Source of the DNA: a virus
Direction: 5' to 3' (one strand)
IMG/VR virus record: IMGVR_UViG_3300007538_000022
Location: 1 to 64,000 of that record
DNA: 64,000 bases
Below the pieces are notes generated by a model that did not search any database, was not told the DNA's origin, and saw only the letters and a program-made list of their open reading frames with translations. The position numbers and the translations under genes were made by a program. This document shows, in pieces, positions 43,335 through 51,174 of this stretch (its first letter is position 1; every line of letters starts with the position of its first letter).

Positions 43335-43796
43335 TTATTTAAATGGATTTGTCGAATTATAAGAAAGCAATTCTTTTATGTTAATCCGTTTTGCCTTTGA
43401 TCCAGATTGCTGTGTTATTATGTTTGGAAATTCGTCTTTAGACTTAACTCTATTGTTAGCTGGCAAACGTAGTATTATTGGCATTTTAGATATATTTGAT
43501 TTTTTAATCATAGTAGCTCTTGCTCGTCCTTCATGATCATAAACTTTGCCATCTATAGTTATATCTAAAGTAGGTAACCAATCGCTTGTAAATTTTTCAT
43601 TATCAAATTGCCCGTACTGTAATGCACGGTCTGATGCTTGTCCGTTGCTATCGTCTGCAAGAAATAAAAAGTCATCTGGAGATATTTCAGCAACCGCAGC
43701 CCTAGATCGATCATCTGGATAGACGTTATTCTTAATCTCTTTTTTCCATTGCTGATCTGAAATATAGATTCGATTAGTTATTTCTACAATCTTCAT
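43335..43796 (-). CDS. HEGRxRA-motif (ParB/Srx-fold-like) protein
   Basis: 153 residues. The core LDITIDGKVYDHEGRARATMI with IPIILRLPANN resembles the ParB/sulfiredoxin-type motif (D-G-x-H-R / HEGRxRA) seen in phage and plasmid polyvalent proteins; substrate unknown. N-terminus MKIVEITNRIYIS is of the MK-x-x-E type shared by neighbours but without a protease site. The start touches the stop of the GH19 gene 43797, so they are co-translated. Confidence 0.5.
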   Translation of the reverse strand: MKIVEITNRIYISDQQWKKEIKNNVYPDDRSRAAVAEISPDDFLFLADDSNGQASDRALQYGQFDNEKFTSDWLPTLDITIDGKVYDHEGRARATMIKKSNISKMPIILRLPANNRVKSKDEFPNIITQQSGSKAKRINIKELLSYNSTNPFK

Positions 43797-44642
43797 TTAT
43801 GATCCAGATTTTGCAGTTGCAGTAGAAGTATTGTTAGCAACAGTTGTATTCATAGAGGAAACATATTTGTTATACTTATTAGTTCGATCGTCTAACCCAT
43901 TTAAGCTACTGTTAATACGTTTAGTTACTTGTTTAATATCTGTAAAATCAGTTACATGTGGTCTTACTCTTTTTTTCCAATACATTATAGCAACTTTTGC
44001 AGCAGTTTCAGGTTCAGATAATTTATTTGCATTTGTCCAAGTACTAGTAAAATCGTCACCTAACAATTTACCCATCCAATTATAGTTCCATCTACCAGTA
44101 AGTTGAAAATAACCTCTACCGATAAATCGTTTTGCATCATTTAAATTTTTATTACCTAAACTTTTATTTTTTAAATAACTTTTAATCCTAGGATTAGTTT
44201 CAACCATTCTAGTAAAATTTTGGCATTCGTGTGCTGCTTGTGCCATAAATGCTGCTAATTCTGTTCCTTTGATTCCAGCTTTTTTCGCAGCATCTAACAA
44301 TGTTTTTTCACTGGGCTGCTTAGTTAATAATTTAACAGTAGCTGCTTGTTTAGTAGTCTTTACTGTTTTAGGCTGATCTGCATTTGATTTAGGTGTACTT
44401 TTAGACACTGAGTCTATCTTGGGAGATTTTTCTTGAGATGTTGGATTTCTAATTTTATCCAATTCTTCTTGCGAATAAGTTTGATAAGTAGGGTCTTTAG
44501 TAAAGTCTGGATGATTATAGTCTTTAACTTTCATTAACCCAGCACCTGCTCCTGCAGTAACTGCTGCACCAATCCCTAAACTTGCTGCTAAATCCTTCCA
44601 ACCTTCGTTAATCATGTCGTCAGTTATTTCTATCATTTTCAT
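43797..44642 (-). CDS. second GH19 lysozyme-like enzyme, probably virion-associated
   Basis: 281 residues. GH19 domain (about 110-265): AFMAQAAHECQNFTRMVE with the likely catalytic Glu, RFIGRGYFQLTGRWNY, and VTKRINSSLNGLDDRTNKY. It differs from the lysis endolysin at 19511 by having no peptidoglycan-binding domain and by a 100-residue N-terminal extension that is Lys/Ser/Thr-rich. The N-terminus MKMIEITDDMINE|GWKD has Ile-Asn-Glu-Gly, a prohead protease site, followed by a hydrophobic Gly/Ala stretch. I infer a head- or tail-borne murein hydrolase used at entry, not a lysis enzyme. Confidence 0.75.
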   Translation of the reverse strand: MKMIEITDDMINEGWKDLAASLGIGAAVTAGAGAGLMKVKDYNHPDFTKDPTYQTYSQEELDKIRNPTSQEKSPKIDSVSKSTPKSNADQPKTVKTTKQAATVKLLTKQPSEKTLLDAAKKAGIKGTELAAFMAQAAHECQNFTRMVETNPRIKSYLKNKSLGNKNLNDAKRFIGRGYFQLTGRWNYNWMGKLLGDDFTSTWTNANKLSEPETAAKVAIMYWKKRVRPHVTDFTDIKQVTKRINSSLNGLDDRTNKYNKYVSSMNTTVANNTSTATAKSGS

Positions 44643-44654
44643 ATTGGTATTCCG

Positions 44655-44903
44655 TTATGTTTGCCGTATACTATACATTTTTTTCTCTATTCGACTTAAT
44701 GCTTCGCGTTGTACTCGTAATTGTGCTTCAAGTGCTTGAACATATCGTTGAGTAGGTATTTTTTGAATAACTCCATTTTCTCCTAGTAGCTCAAAATGGT
44801 CTACTCCTTGCCCTTTTAACCCACCTGCAACTCTGTTAGGATTTTTAGTATCAGTGGAAGACTGCTGGTGTTTTTTTCCATACATTGTATTTAAATAATT
44901 CAT
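44655..44903 (-). CDS. small conserved phage protein
   Basis: 82 residues. NPNRVAGGLKGQGVDHFELLGENG is a conserved phage pattern of unknown function, and the C-terminal 30 residues (YVQALEAQLRVQREALSRIEKKM) form a coiled coil. The start overlaps the metalloprotease stop by four bases. May be a structural or head accessory protein. Confidence 0.6.
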   Translation of the reverse strand: MNYLNTMYGKKHQQSSTDTKNPNRVAGGLKGQGVDHFELLGENGVIQKIPTQRYVQALEAQLRVQREALSRIEKKMYSIRQT

Positions 44904-45895
44904 TGTAATTCCTGTTTTTTATCTAAAAGTTGTTTGAGATTATCTCGATAATTTAATAATAACTTGCCGACTAACTTATAAAATCGTTTAAATATTTTAT
45001 ATTCTGAATAATTAGTCTTATCAAAATAAGAAGCATAGTTTGCCATTATGCTACTATAATATTCTTCTTTCATAAAGTTGCCATTTTTAATAAAGATTGA
45101 TAACCGTTTAAGGTAAAATTTTATATCTTCAATACTAGCATAATTAATATTATCTTCAATTAATTCATGTAAGATGTATAATACTGCTTCGTTTGCATAT
45201 GCTGATATTTCTTGTGGACTAGACAAATATAATTTTAAATCATTTTTGTCCCTTTTACCAGACATAATTGAATCTATTGCTTTATTAAAGATTTGCTGAT
45301 CATTAGTTAAATATGATCGATATTCTTTTGATTGTTTATTCTGTTTTAAATCTTGTTGCATATGTACTAATTCATGTATAAAAACATAAATTAGTTTTGC
45401 AACAGAATTACTTATTTTGTAAATAGGACTTTTAAATTTAATAGATTTAATAGTTTTGTATGCACGTTGGATGTTATGAATTGTATTAGTTTCATCAAAA
45501 TCATTTTGATTAAATAATTCTTGTGTAATACTATTTTTTAAATTTTCCAAAATAGCATCAAGTAAATCTATATTTAATAAAATTTCAGTGTTTGACGCTT
45601 GGCCAGGTACTGTTAAATTTTTTGAAAATTGAATCTCTAATGTATCTGCTAATTCCATATTTAATATATGTTTTGTAAAATATCTAAACTTTTTTATAAT
45701 ATTATTTTTTAAAATCCGTAGTAAAGTTTTATCTAAAAATAAATAAAAATCATCATAAGATATTAATTTTTGATTACTATATTGTTGATAGAATATCTCA
45801 CCAATAGAAGCAACAGTATCATGCAACGCATTGTCAACTAGTGATAACAATTCATCTCTATAATTGCTATATGAAATTACTTCATGTAGTTTCAT
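44900..45895 (-). CDS. putative zinc metalloprotease B (HExxH gluzincin-like)
   Basis: The start is ATG 45895 (MKLHEVISYS, 331 residues) with CGGAG 11 bases upstream; an upstream GTG is possible. FIHELVHMQQ gives H174-E175-x2-H178; 50 residues on, YLSSPQEISAYANEA gives E229 as the likely third zinc ligand. EYRSYL lies between. The same layout appears in 46871 and 55729, so the three are paralogues. Helical N-terminal 160 residues have no known domain. The leader is a copy of the 77-base repeat that also precedes 45978. No signal peptide. Substrate unknown; peptidase activity is inferred from the motif only. Confidence 0.65.
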   Translation of the reverse strand: MKLHEVISYSNYRDELLSLVDNALHDTVASIGEIFYQQYSNQKLISYDDFYLFLDKTLLRILKNNIIKKFRYFTKHILNMELADTLEIQFSKNLTVPGQASNTEILLNIDLLDAILENLKNSITQELFNQNDFDETNTIHNIQRAYKTIKSIKFKSPIYKISNSVAKLIYVFIHELVHMQQDLKQNKQSKEYRSYLTNDQQIFNKAIDSIMSGKRDKNDLKLYLSSPQEISAYANEAVLYILHELIEDNINYASIEDIKFYLKRLSIFIKNGNFMKEEYYSSIMANYASYFDKTNYSEYKIFKRFYKLVGKLLLNYRDNLKQLLDKKQELQ

Positions 45896-45967
45896 AATAT
45901 AATACACTCCGATATACGATCAATTAAACTAGCTCTATATTGTGTTAATTGTTGATATACAATTTTA
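45891..45967. repeat. direct repeat copy 1 (77 bases)
   Basis: 76 of 77 bases are identical to 46858-46934. It holds the ribosome site and start region of gene 44900, and is derived from the last 22 codons of a metalloprotease gene. The single difference (A at 45904, T in the other copy) turns the stop TGA into TGT. Confidence 0.95.
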
Positions 45968-45981
45968 TCGCTGTGATTCAT
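45892..45981 (-). pseudogene. 29-codon remnant of a metalloprotease C-terminus
   Basis: Reads MNHSDK, then IVYQQLTQYRASLIDRISE, as at the C-terminus of the metalloprotease 46871, then CIIL. Its ATG overlaps the stop of 45978 (ATGA), and its TGA overlaps the ATG of 44900, so it could still act as a coupling mini-ORF. Evidently left by the duplication that made the direct repeat. Confidence 0.65.
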
Positions 45982-46862
45982 AAATCCCTCTCTTTGTTAA
46001 AATGTGTTGCTAATGATTGGTCAATATAATTGTACGGTTCTTCTCTAGCTGCTGCACGTTTTAAATAACGGTTCTCAGGGTCTATTTTACTAGTATGTGA
46101 TAGCATTGCGCTATGTGTTCCAACTTTAGTAGCACCTACTTTAAATATTTTATCTTCAACAAAACTAACGTACTTAACCTGAGAGTTATTTTCAATAAAC
46201 TTATTAATTACATCGCCTAAAATTTTGATACATTGCGAATATGCAGCAGTGTCAAATGGCATTTTTTGTTTACCAGTACCGTAATATTTTTTCCAGTCTG
46301 CTGTGAATAAGCCGCCAGACTGTTGTGTGTCATCTGTGAATAATCCGGGATTATCATATTGTGGGAAATCCCCCCATAAACTACTAGGAACAATTCCTAA
46401 TGGTTCAGACACTGTTACAAAATAAACCGGATATTTATTATCGTTTATAATTCTGTTATAGCTTTTGTATATTCCACGAGCAGCATTTGCCCATGGTTTA
46501 GTTTTACCACAAGGTACAAATGCTACCATTTTATATTTAGAGGGAACTTCATACTTAACAATTTCTCGATGCCAGTTAGCAATCTCAGGATGCTTAAATA
46601 ATGCAAGTGTTTCGCCAGGAGTGTATGCTGTGAGCTCAGGATTAAGCAATGGATTACTAGCTAGACTACGTTGTACCAACCATTTTCTAAATTGCGGCCA
46701 CATTTCTTTTGAAATATATTTAGGAGAACCTAATTGATCTATTTCTGTTTGAGTGAGGTTGGCAAATGCGTTTTGTTTTTCTTCTGAACTGATATTAGTC
46801 GGTGGGGCAATACTTTTGATAGATATTTTTCCTGCTTCCTGTATAAATTCACTTGCTTTCAT
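45978..46862 (-). CDS. ArcS-core-like protein with capsid-targeting-like N-terminus
   Basis: The start is ATG 46862 (MKASEFIQEAGK, 294 residues), with CGGAG upstream. Residues 111-170 (VAFVPCGKTKPW, FVTVSEPLGIVPSSLW, then PQYDNPGLF) resemble the core of archaeosine synthase ArcS/DUF5591, where P-C-x-x-K-P-(Y/W) and S-x-PLG-(V/I)-VP are conserved. ArcS changes preQ0 in tRNA to archaeosine; here the link to a deazaguanine pathway is suggestive. Ile7-Gln8-Glu9-Ala10 matches the prohead protease site, implying packaging. The gene is exactly bracketed by the 77-base direct repeats, so it looks like an inserted cassette. Domain call is from motif memory only. Confidence 0.55.
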   Translation of the reverse strand: MKASEFIQEAGKISIKSIAPPTNISSEEKQNAFANLTQTEIDQLGSPKYISKEMWPQFRKWLVQRSLASNPLLNPELTAYTPGETLALFKHPEIANWHREIVKYEVPSKYKMVAFVPCGKTKPWANAARGIYKSYNRIINDNKYPVYFVTVSEPLGIVPSSLWGDFPQYDNPGLFTDDTQQSGGLFTADWKKYYGTGKQKMPFDTAAYSQCIKILGDVINKFIENNSQVKYVSFVEDKIFKVGATKVGTHSAMLSHTSKIDPENRYLKRAAAREEPYNYIDQSLATHFNKERDL

Positions 46863-46934
46863 AATATAATTCACTCCGATATACGATCAATTAAACTAGC
46901 TCTATATTGTGTTAATTGTTGATATACAATTTTA
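46858..46934. repeat. direct repeat copy 2 (77 bases)
   Basis: Partner of 45891-45967. Here it is the intact 3' end of metalloprotease gene 46871 plus the ribosome site and ATG of 45978. Confidence 0.95.
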
Positions 46935-47911
46935 ATGAATCGTTTATAGATAGCAAACTCTTTTTTATTTGCAGGTTTATAGAAAAAATCTCGATACGTT
47001 TGAATAATCTGATAACTTGTTGTATTATTTGACAAGCCTAATATTGCTTGATCCAACTTAAATAAAACATCACGTACAGAATCTTTGTTTTCAAGTGAAG
47101 AATCTAATACAGTACCTAAAATCTCTAAAATAATCCCATAAGCAGATTCTTGTGCATACGCAGCTATTTCTTGAGGACTAGCATAATATAATTTAAATTT
47201 GTAATCAGTGTCTTTGTTTTTCATTAGTTCCGCAAACTTTTTCTTATCCTTCATTAAGTAGGATCTGTACTCAAGTGCGTCTACGTTTTTTTGATAATGC
47301 AGTTGTCTTGAAATTTGGATAAAATGTCCAATTTCATGGATAAGAGTTGTTACAAAAGGAATTGTCACGTCTCGATATTCTCTAAACATAAAATTCCAAG
47401 TATTAAACATTTTTTTCAATACCGAAATCGCTTCACCTACTGTTGGAATGTATGCATCTTCATCTTCTTCTTCTTCTTCATCATCATCGTAGTTAAACCC
47501 TAGACTATCTAGTTCTAACACATCTGTTAACATCATATGCATAGAGTCTATCACAACAGACACCATATCCATTATTAAGCTAATATTAACGACTATATAT
47601 TCATTTCCAACAGCTTTTGCTTGAATTGACGGTCCTAACGCATCAAACCGAACTCTAACTAATGTTTTTTCATATATTCTATTAGACATTGCATCTAACA
47701 TTGTAGAAAAAAGTGAGTCTGGATCGTTAAAGTTAAGTTCTGATCTCATGCTTATAGGGGGTTCTAATAACTCGTCAGTAGGATCGTCTTCCTCTAATCG
47801 ATTAACCAATGCTCGAAGCGTATCGTCCATTGCTTGTAAAATTGCTGCTTTAAGTTTAACTTGCAGCTCTCTATGATCTACTGCTTCGATTATTACATCT
47901 TTTATTTTCAT
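46871..47911 (-). CDS. putative zinc metalloprotease A (HExxH gluzincin-like) with head-targeting-like N-terminus
   Basis: 346 residues. LIHEIGHFIQ gives H192-E193-x2-H196; YYASPQEIAAYAQES gives E248 as the likely third ligand; ALEYRSYLM is between. N-terminus MKIKDVIIE|AVDH: Ile7-Ile8-Glu9-Ala10 fits the prohead protease site at the same position as T4 internal proteins. An acidic run (about 141-152) follows GFNY. The C-terminus (about the last 22 codons) is duplicated at 45891. No signal peptide or membrane segment. It could act on a host protein after injection; target unknown, activity inferred from motif. Confidence 0.65.
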   Translation of the reverse strand: MKIKDVIIEAVDHRELQVKLKAAILQAMDDTLRALVNRLEEDDPTDELLEPPISMRSELNFNDPDSLFSTMLDAMSNRIYEKTLVRVRFDALGPSIQAKAVGNEYIVVNISLIMDMVSVVIDSMHMMLTDVLELDSLGFNYDDDEEEEEDEDAYIPTVGEAISVLKKMFNTWNFMFREYRDVTIPFVTTLIHEIGHFIQISRQLHYQKNVDALEYRSYLMKDKKKFAELMKNKDTDYKFKLYYASPQEIAAYAQESAYGIILEILGTVLDSSLENKDSVRDVLFKLDQAILGLSNNTTSYQIIQTYRDFFYKPANKKEFAIYKRFIKIVYQQLTQYRASLIDRISE

Positions 47912-47912
47912 T

Positions 47913-48353
47913 TTAGTCCTCAGTATTGAAAAAATCTAAACTTAATACATTGCAATATATTGTTTTCTTTCCTTGAAGATAACTAGCGACAATTCTATGG
48001 TTGCCATCAGCTGCATAGTATATTTCATTAGCAAGATATAGCAAAGGCGGTTCAAAAGAATCGCCTTTATTTTTCACGATATTTTTAATATGCTCGGAGC
48101 TTAGTTTTTCTTCAATACACTTAATAGATTTAATTGGCACTTCCATTCGTGTTCCATATAACATATTCCTTTGTACAAATGGAACGTCAGGATACATATA
48201 TTCATACACTTCGTCGATTATATCCATTGTATCTGAAACAATTTTACCTTTTGCAACTGGCAATGGATTGATAAAATCATATATTGGCTTTTTTTGCTTA
48301 TTTTCTGCAATATAAGATTGCACTACTCCATGTATAATTTCACTTAAATGCAT
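47913..48353 (-). CDS. ParB/sulfiredoxin-fold-like protein
   Basis: 146 residues. VPIKSIKCIEEKLSSEHI, PPLLYLANEIYYAADGNHRIVASYLQ, then TIYCNVLSLD fit the small ParB-like nuclease/Srx domain: strand, helix, D-G-N-H-R loop (about 116-120). N-terminus MHLSEIIHGVVQSYIAEN resembles the targeting-type starts nearby but Glu is followed by Asn. Lies one base from the metalloprotease gene. Confidence 0.6.
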   Translation of the reverse strand: MHLSEIIHGVVQSYIAENKQKKPIYDFINPLPVAKGKIVSDTMDIIDEVYEYMYPDVPFVQRNMLYGTRMEVPIKSIKCIEEKLSSEHIKNIVKNKGDSFEPPLLYLANEIYYAADGNHRIVASYLQGKKTIYCNVLSLDFFNTED

Positions 48354-48408
48354 TAAATATTTCCTATATTTTTAGTACAATGTATTGCACGTTTATTGTA
48401 GATAGAAA

Positions 48409-48416
48409 TATTTATG
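48409..48416 (-). promoter_or_regulatory. candidate late promoter CATAAATA
   Basis: Minus-strand CATAAATA, 56 bases upstream of the ATG at 48353, at the head of the block of packaged-type genes. Suggestive only. Confidence 0.35.
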
Positions 48417-48425
48417 CAAAATTGG

Positions 48426-49445
48426 TTACATCAACTGATCTTTAAACTTATTATAAAGTTCAGTTGTTGCAAGATTTTTATTTTTTGATTCGCACATAAT
48501 ATCGGCAGTATTTGAAAAGGACAATGCCCATTCATTTACTGTATGATTTGGGTAATTATCACTATGCGCTCGTAACTTTTGTCGTTTACATCCAGACTCT
48601 TTCAACAGTTGCATATTTGGAAAGTCATTTTCAATATGACCAACAAATTCGTGTCTACTATAACTATAATGAATTACCGGTCTTACTCCGTTCCACGAAT
48701 CTATAATACGTAGATATCGACTGTCATTTGGTTTGATATATTCTCCAGTGTTAACAAAATGATGATGAATATCTAATACTAATGCACAATCATTAGCTAG
48801 TTCTAAACTAGCATCGATACCCCATTTATTTTCGTCATTTTCAATAGTTATACAATTCCTTGCTTCAGACGATAGTCTAGGTAATACTTGTTTAATACCA
48901 TCAGGCCCACGTTTACCTGAAATATGAACATTAATTTTAAAATCTTGAAATTGTTTTCCATATCCCATCCATCGAGCAATGTCGGTGTGATATTCAAATT
49001 CTTTAATTGAATTTTCAACAATAGCATCATTATCGCTTGCTAAAACAGTAAATTGACCTGGATGCATTGATAATCTAATATCATTATCTCTTGCAATTTT
49101 TCCAATTTTTGATAATTCAGATTCGCATAGAGATCTAACATCTGATTGTTTCCAAAACGGTTGAAACTGCTCATGAGTGTATAATGGAAGACAATCACTT
49201 CCTATACGATACATTCTTAAACTTTGATCTAATTTTGAAACATATTCAATTGCATTTTTTAATGCAAGTAAGTTATGCTGTGTTAAGTACCATAACCGTT
49301 CATTTACACCATATGCTGTTTGTTCAGATAACCATTTAACTGTTGTAGATTTAAAATTTAAATTAGGTACAGCAACTACTTTATTTTTTACTTTTTCTGA
49401 TATTTTACAAGCAAACCCTAGACGTTTGATATTTTGATTAAACAT
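48426..49445 (-). CDS. uvsE: UV damage endonuclease
   Basis: Start taken at ATG 49445 (MFNQNIKRLGFACK, 339 residues), with a weak GGA site; an ATG at 49493 has none. UvdE/UvsE family features: RLGFACKI, YRIGSDCLP, LSMHPGQFTVLAS, NVHISGKRGPDG, ITIENDENKWG, LVLDIHHHFVN, and HSDNYPNHTVNEWA. This TIM-barrel enzyme nicks 5' to pyrimidine dimers and replaces T4's DenV role. A sigma70-type promoter with a nearby dyad lies upstream. Confidence 0.9.
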   Translation of the reverse strand: MFNQNIKRLGFACKISEKVKNKVVAVPNLNFKSTTVKWLSEQTAYGVNERLWYLTQHNLLALKNAIEYVSKLDQSLRMYRIGSDCLPLYTHEQFQPFWKQSDVRSLCESELSKIGKIARDNDIRLSMHPGQFTVLASDNDAIVENSIKEFEYHTDIARWMGYGKQFQDFKINVHISGKRGPDGIKQVLPRLSSEARNCITIENDENKWGIDASLELANDCALVLDIHHHFVNTGEYIKPNDSRYLRIIDSWNGVRPVIHYSYSRHEFVGHIENDFPNMQLLKESGCKRQKLRAHSDNYPNHTVNEWALSFSNTADIMCESKNKNLATTELYNKFKDQLM

Positions 49446-49525
49446 GATTATTTTTTCCAAGTTAGTGAATTGCGCTTGATTGATGTTAAGCATAGAGGTA
49501 ATGTGTACTATACAACATAGTGTAC

Positions 49526-49555
49526 ATTATACTGTAGTTTTTATTGATTTGTCAA
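49526..49555 (-). promoter_or_regulatory. sigma70-type promoter for uvsE
   Basis: Minus strand TTGACA (49555-49550), 18-base spacer, TATAAT (49531-49526). Just past the -10 box lies an imperfect dyad (49503-49525, TGTACTAT / ATAGTGTACA on plus), a possible operator. Confidence 0.8.
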
Positions 49556-49629
49556 TAGTTTTTGTAAGTTCGATTTAACCGTTGAATTGCTGCATAAATA
49601 TATGTATCAATTTGATTACATTATATACA

Positions 49630-50451
49630 TTAGTACGATCCCCAATTAGATTCTTCTTCGTCGTGTGCTAATTGTGCTTTAGTGGGTTGTATTGGTGAAT
49701 ATTTGTTATCTACTAATTTTCTATTTTTAATGATAGAAGTTTTAAAGAAAAGTGCTTGAATCGGTTCATTATGATGTATGATTCCAGTATTATCAATAAA
49801 ACCATCTATTCCAAGATGTTTTGTGAATAATACAGTTAGTGCAGATGGAATTGACTTTGGTGTTGGTAAATAAGGAATATGCTGAACTGCGTAACAAAAC
49901 GCCCAAAATCTACCACCTGGTAACTTTGATCTTAACGCTGTTTTAAAGACTTTTTGTTTCAACTCGTTTATATATTCTACTAAAAATGATGTATCAACAT
50001 CTTCGATACTAATTTCATAGTCAATTTCTTTCATTTGTGCAAGGTATTGAGTAATCCAAGAATAGATAATACGTTCTTCTATGACTTTGTAGTAATGAGA
50101 AACTTGTTCTTCGGATATTGATGGCAAATCGATAATATTTCCAGAAACTGAAAACAAATTAGCATACGGAGATGTTCCTGCAAATGGTAAAAAATAAGCA
50201 GATTTGCCATCTTTCATAATGTTATATACATATTCAAGTGGATATGCGTATATTCCAACTGGAGTGTTGTATGATGTTTGAGGATTGATTCCTAACTTCT
50301 CAATGTTTGTAAATGAAATAAACGCATTTTTAATAGTCGAGTTAGGCAATGTACCTGCTTTTTCTAAGTAATCTTTAATATGCTGATTAATAGATATTTT
50401 TGGATTTAATATCGAATGTTTTCGTGCTTCTAAGATATCTTTTACTTTCAT
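49630..50451 (-). CDS. unknown protein with head-targeting-like N-terminus
   Basis: 273 residues, no confident family. N-terminus MKVKDILE|ARKHS: Ile6-Leu7-Glu8-Ala9 fits the prohead protease site. Striking features: NTPVGIYAYPLEYVY (about 62-77), YFLPFAGTSPYANLFSVSG, LPGGRFWAFCYAV, and a C-terminal GIIHHNEPIQALFF. The order of a G-I-Y-A-Y strand, an S/P-containing loop and a late acidic residue vaguely recalls ADP-ribosyltransferase-type effectors, but I cannot place the catalytic triad, so that is speculation. CTAAATA lies six bases before the ATG, with no ribosome site. Confidence 0.5.
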   Translation of the reverse strand: MKVKDILEARKHSILNPKISINQHIKDYLEKAGTLPNSTIKNAFISFTNIEKLGINPQTSYNTPVGIYAYPLEYVYNIMKDGKSAYFLPFAGTSPYANLFSVSGNIIDLPSISEEQVSHYYKVIEERIIYSWITQYLAQMKEIDYEISIEDVDTSFLVEYINELKQKVFKTALRSKLPGGRFWAFCYAVQHIPYLPTPKSIPSALTVLFTKHLGIDGFIDNTGIIHHNEPIQALFFKTSIIKNRKLVDNKYSPIQPTKAQLAHDEEESNWGSY

Positions 50452-50456
50452 TACAG

Positions 50457-50463
50457 TATTTAG
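50457..50463 (-). promoter_or_regulatory. candidate late promoter CTAAATA at the gene start
   Basis: Minus-strand CTAAATA only five bases from the ATG at 50451; a message begun here would be almost leaderless. Similar to the situation at 15403. Confidence 0.3.
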
Positions 50464-51171
50464 TTAAATCCAATTATCAATTACCCATTGATCTTTACAA
50501 TTGTGAGGATTTGGATCTCCATGAAACACTGCAATAGAAGTTTCTTTTTTTATTATAGGATCTCCGTTTTTTATAAAATCACGTTTTCCTTTAATTCCTT
50601 TTTCTAACGGAGATTTGTTACGCATTTCCCATTTATAACTTTGTATCCATTCATCGGGCCAAAATTCATAATTCTTTTTAATTGAATATCTAATCCAATC
50701 TTGATCACCTAAAAATCGATTCATTACATTTTTAGGATTTTTCATAAATTCAGTATAAACGTAACTATGCTGTCCTGTTTCTAATCTAAATACACTTGAA
50801 TTAAACTTCTCATAATTTCTAATCACACATCGATTAAAGTCTCGGATAATTAAAAATTCATAAGGATTATATGTAAACAAGTAATTTATATTTTTAAATA
50901 TAATTAGATCTAAATCTAAAAAGAGAATAGTACCTTTTAATACATTATTGGGATTAAACATTAGAGTTTTAAACCACCAACCTGTAATATCATATTCTAA
51001 TGATAGTGGTTCAACTCTAATGTTCTTATTAATTTTAAAGTCGTTGTCAGTAAAACATACAAATTCATGATCCAATGTTAAATTACGTTGGATCATGTTA
51101 TATAATTTGTTTACATACGTTGAGCTATATTTCTCTCCATACTTTAGGCAAACTACATATCTTTTTCCCAT
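50464..51171 (-). CDS. GT-A type glycosyltransferase-like protein
   Basis: 235 residues. GTILFLDLDLIIFKNI holds a D-x-D-type metal/nucleotide-sugar motif (DLDL, about 83-86) as in GT8-like enzymes. DHEFVCFTDND precedes it and FHGDPNPHN near the C-terminus fits the family's H-G-x-x-x-P. Donor and acceptor unknown. It lies four bases from queD. Possible targets are host LPS, phage fibres or modified DNA; none shown. Confidence 0.7.
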   Translation of the reverse strand: MGKRYVVCLKYGEKYSSTYVNKLYNMIQRNLTLDHEFVCFTDNDFKINKNIRVEPLSLEYDITGWWFKTLMFNPNNVLKGTILFLDLDLIIFKNINYLFTYNPYEFLIIRDFNRCVIRNYEKFNSSVFRLETGQHSYVYTEFMKNPKNVMNRFLGDQDWIRYSIKKNYEFWPDEWIQSYKWEMRNKSPLEKGIKGKRDFIKNGDPIIKKETSIAVFHGDPNPHNCKDQWVIDNWI

Positions 51172-51174
51172 GTT

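Noticed and set aside
48848-49030. 60-residue minus-strand frame inside uvsE
   Set aside because: Out-of-frame shadow across a conserved catalytic region of UvsE.
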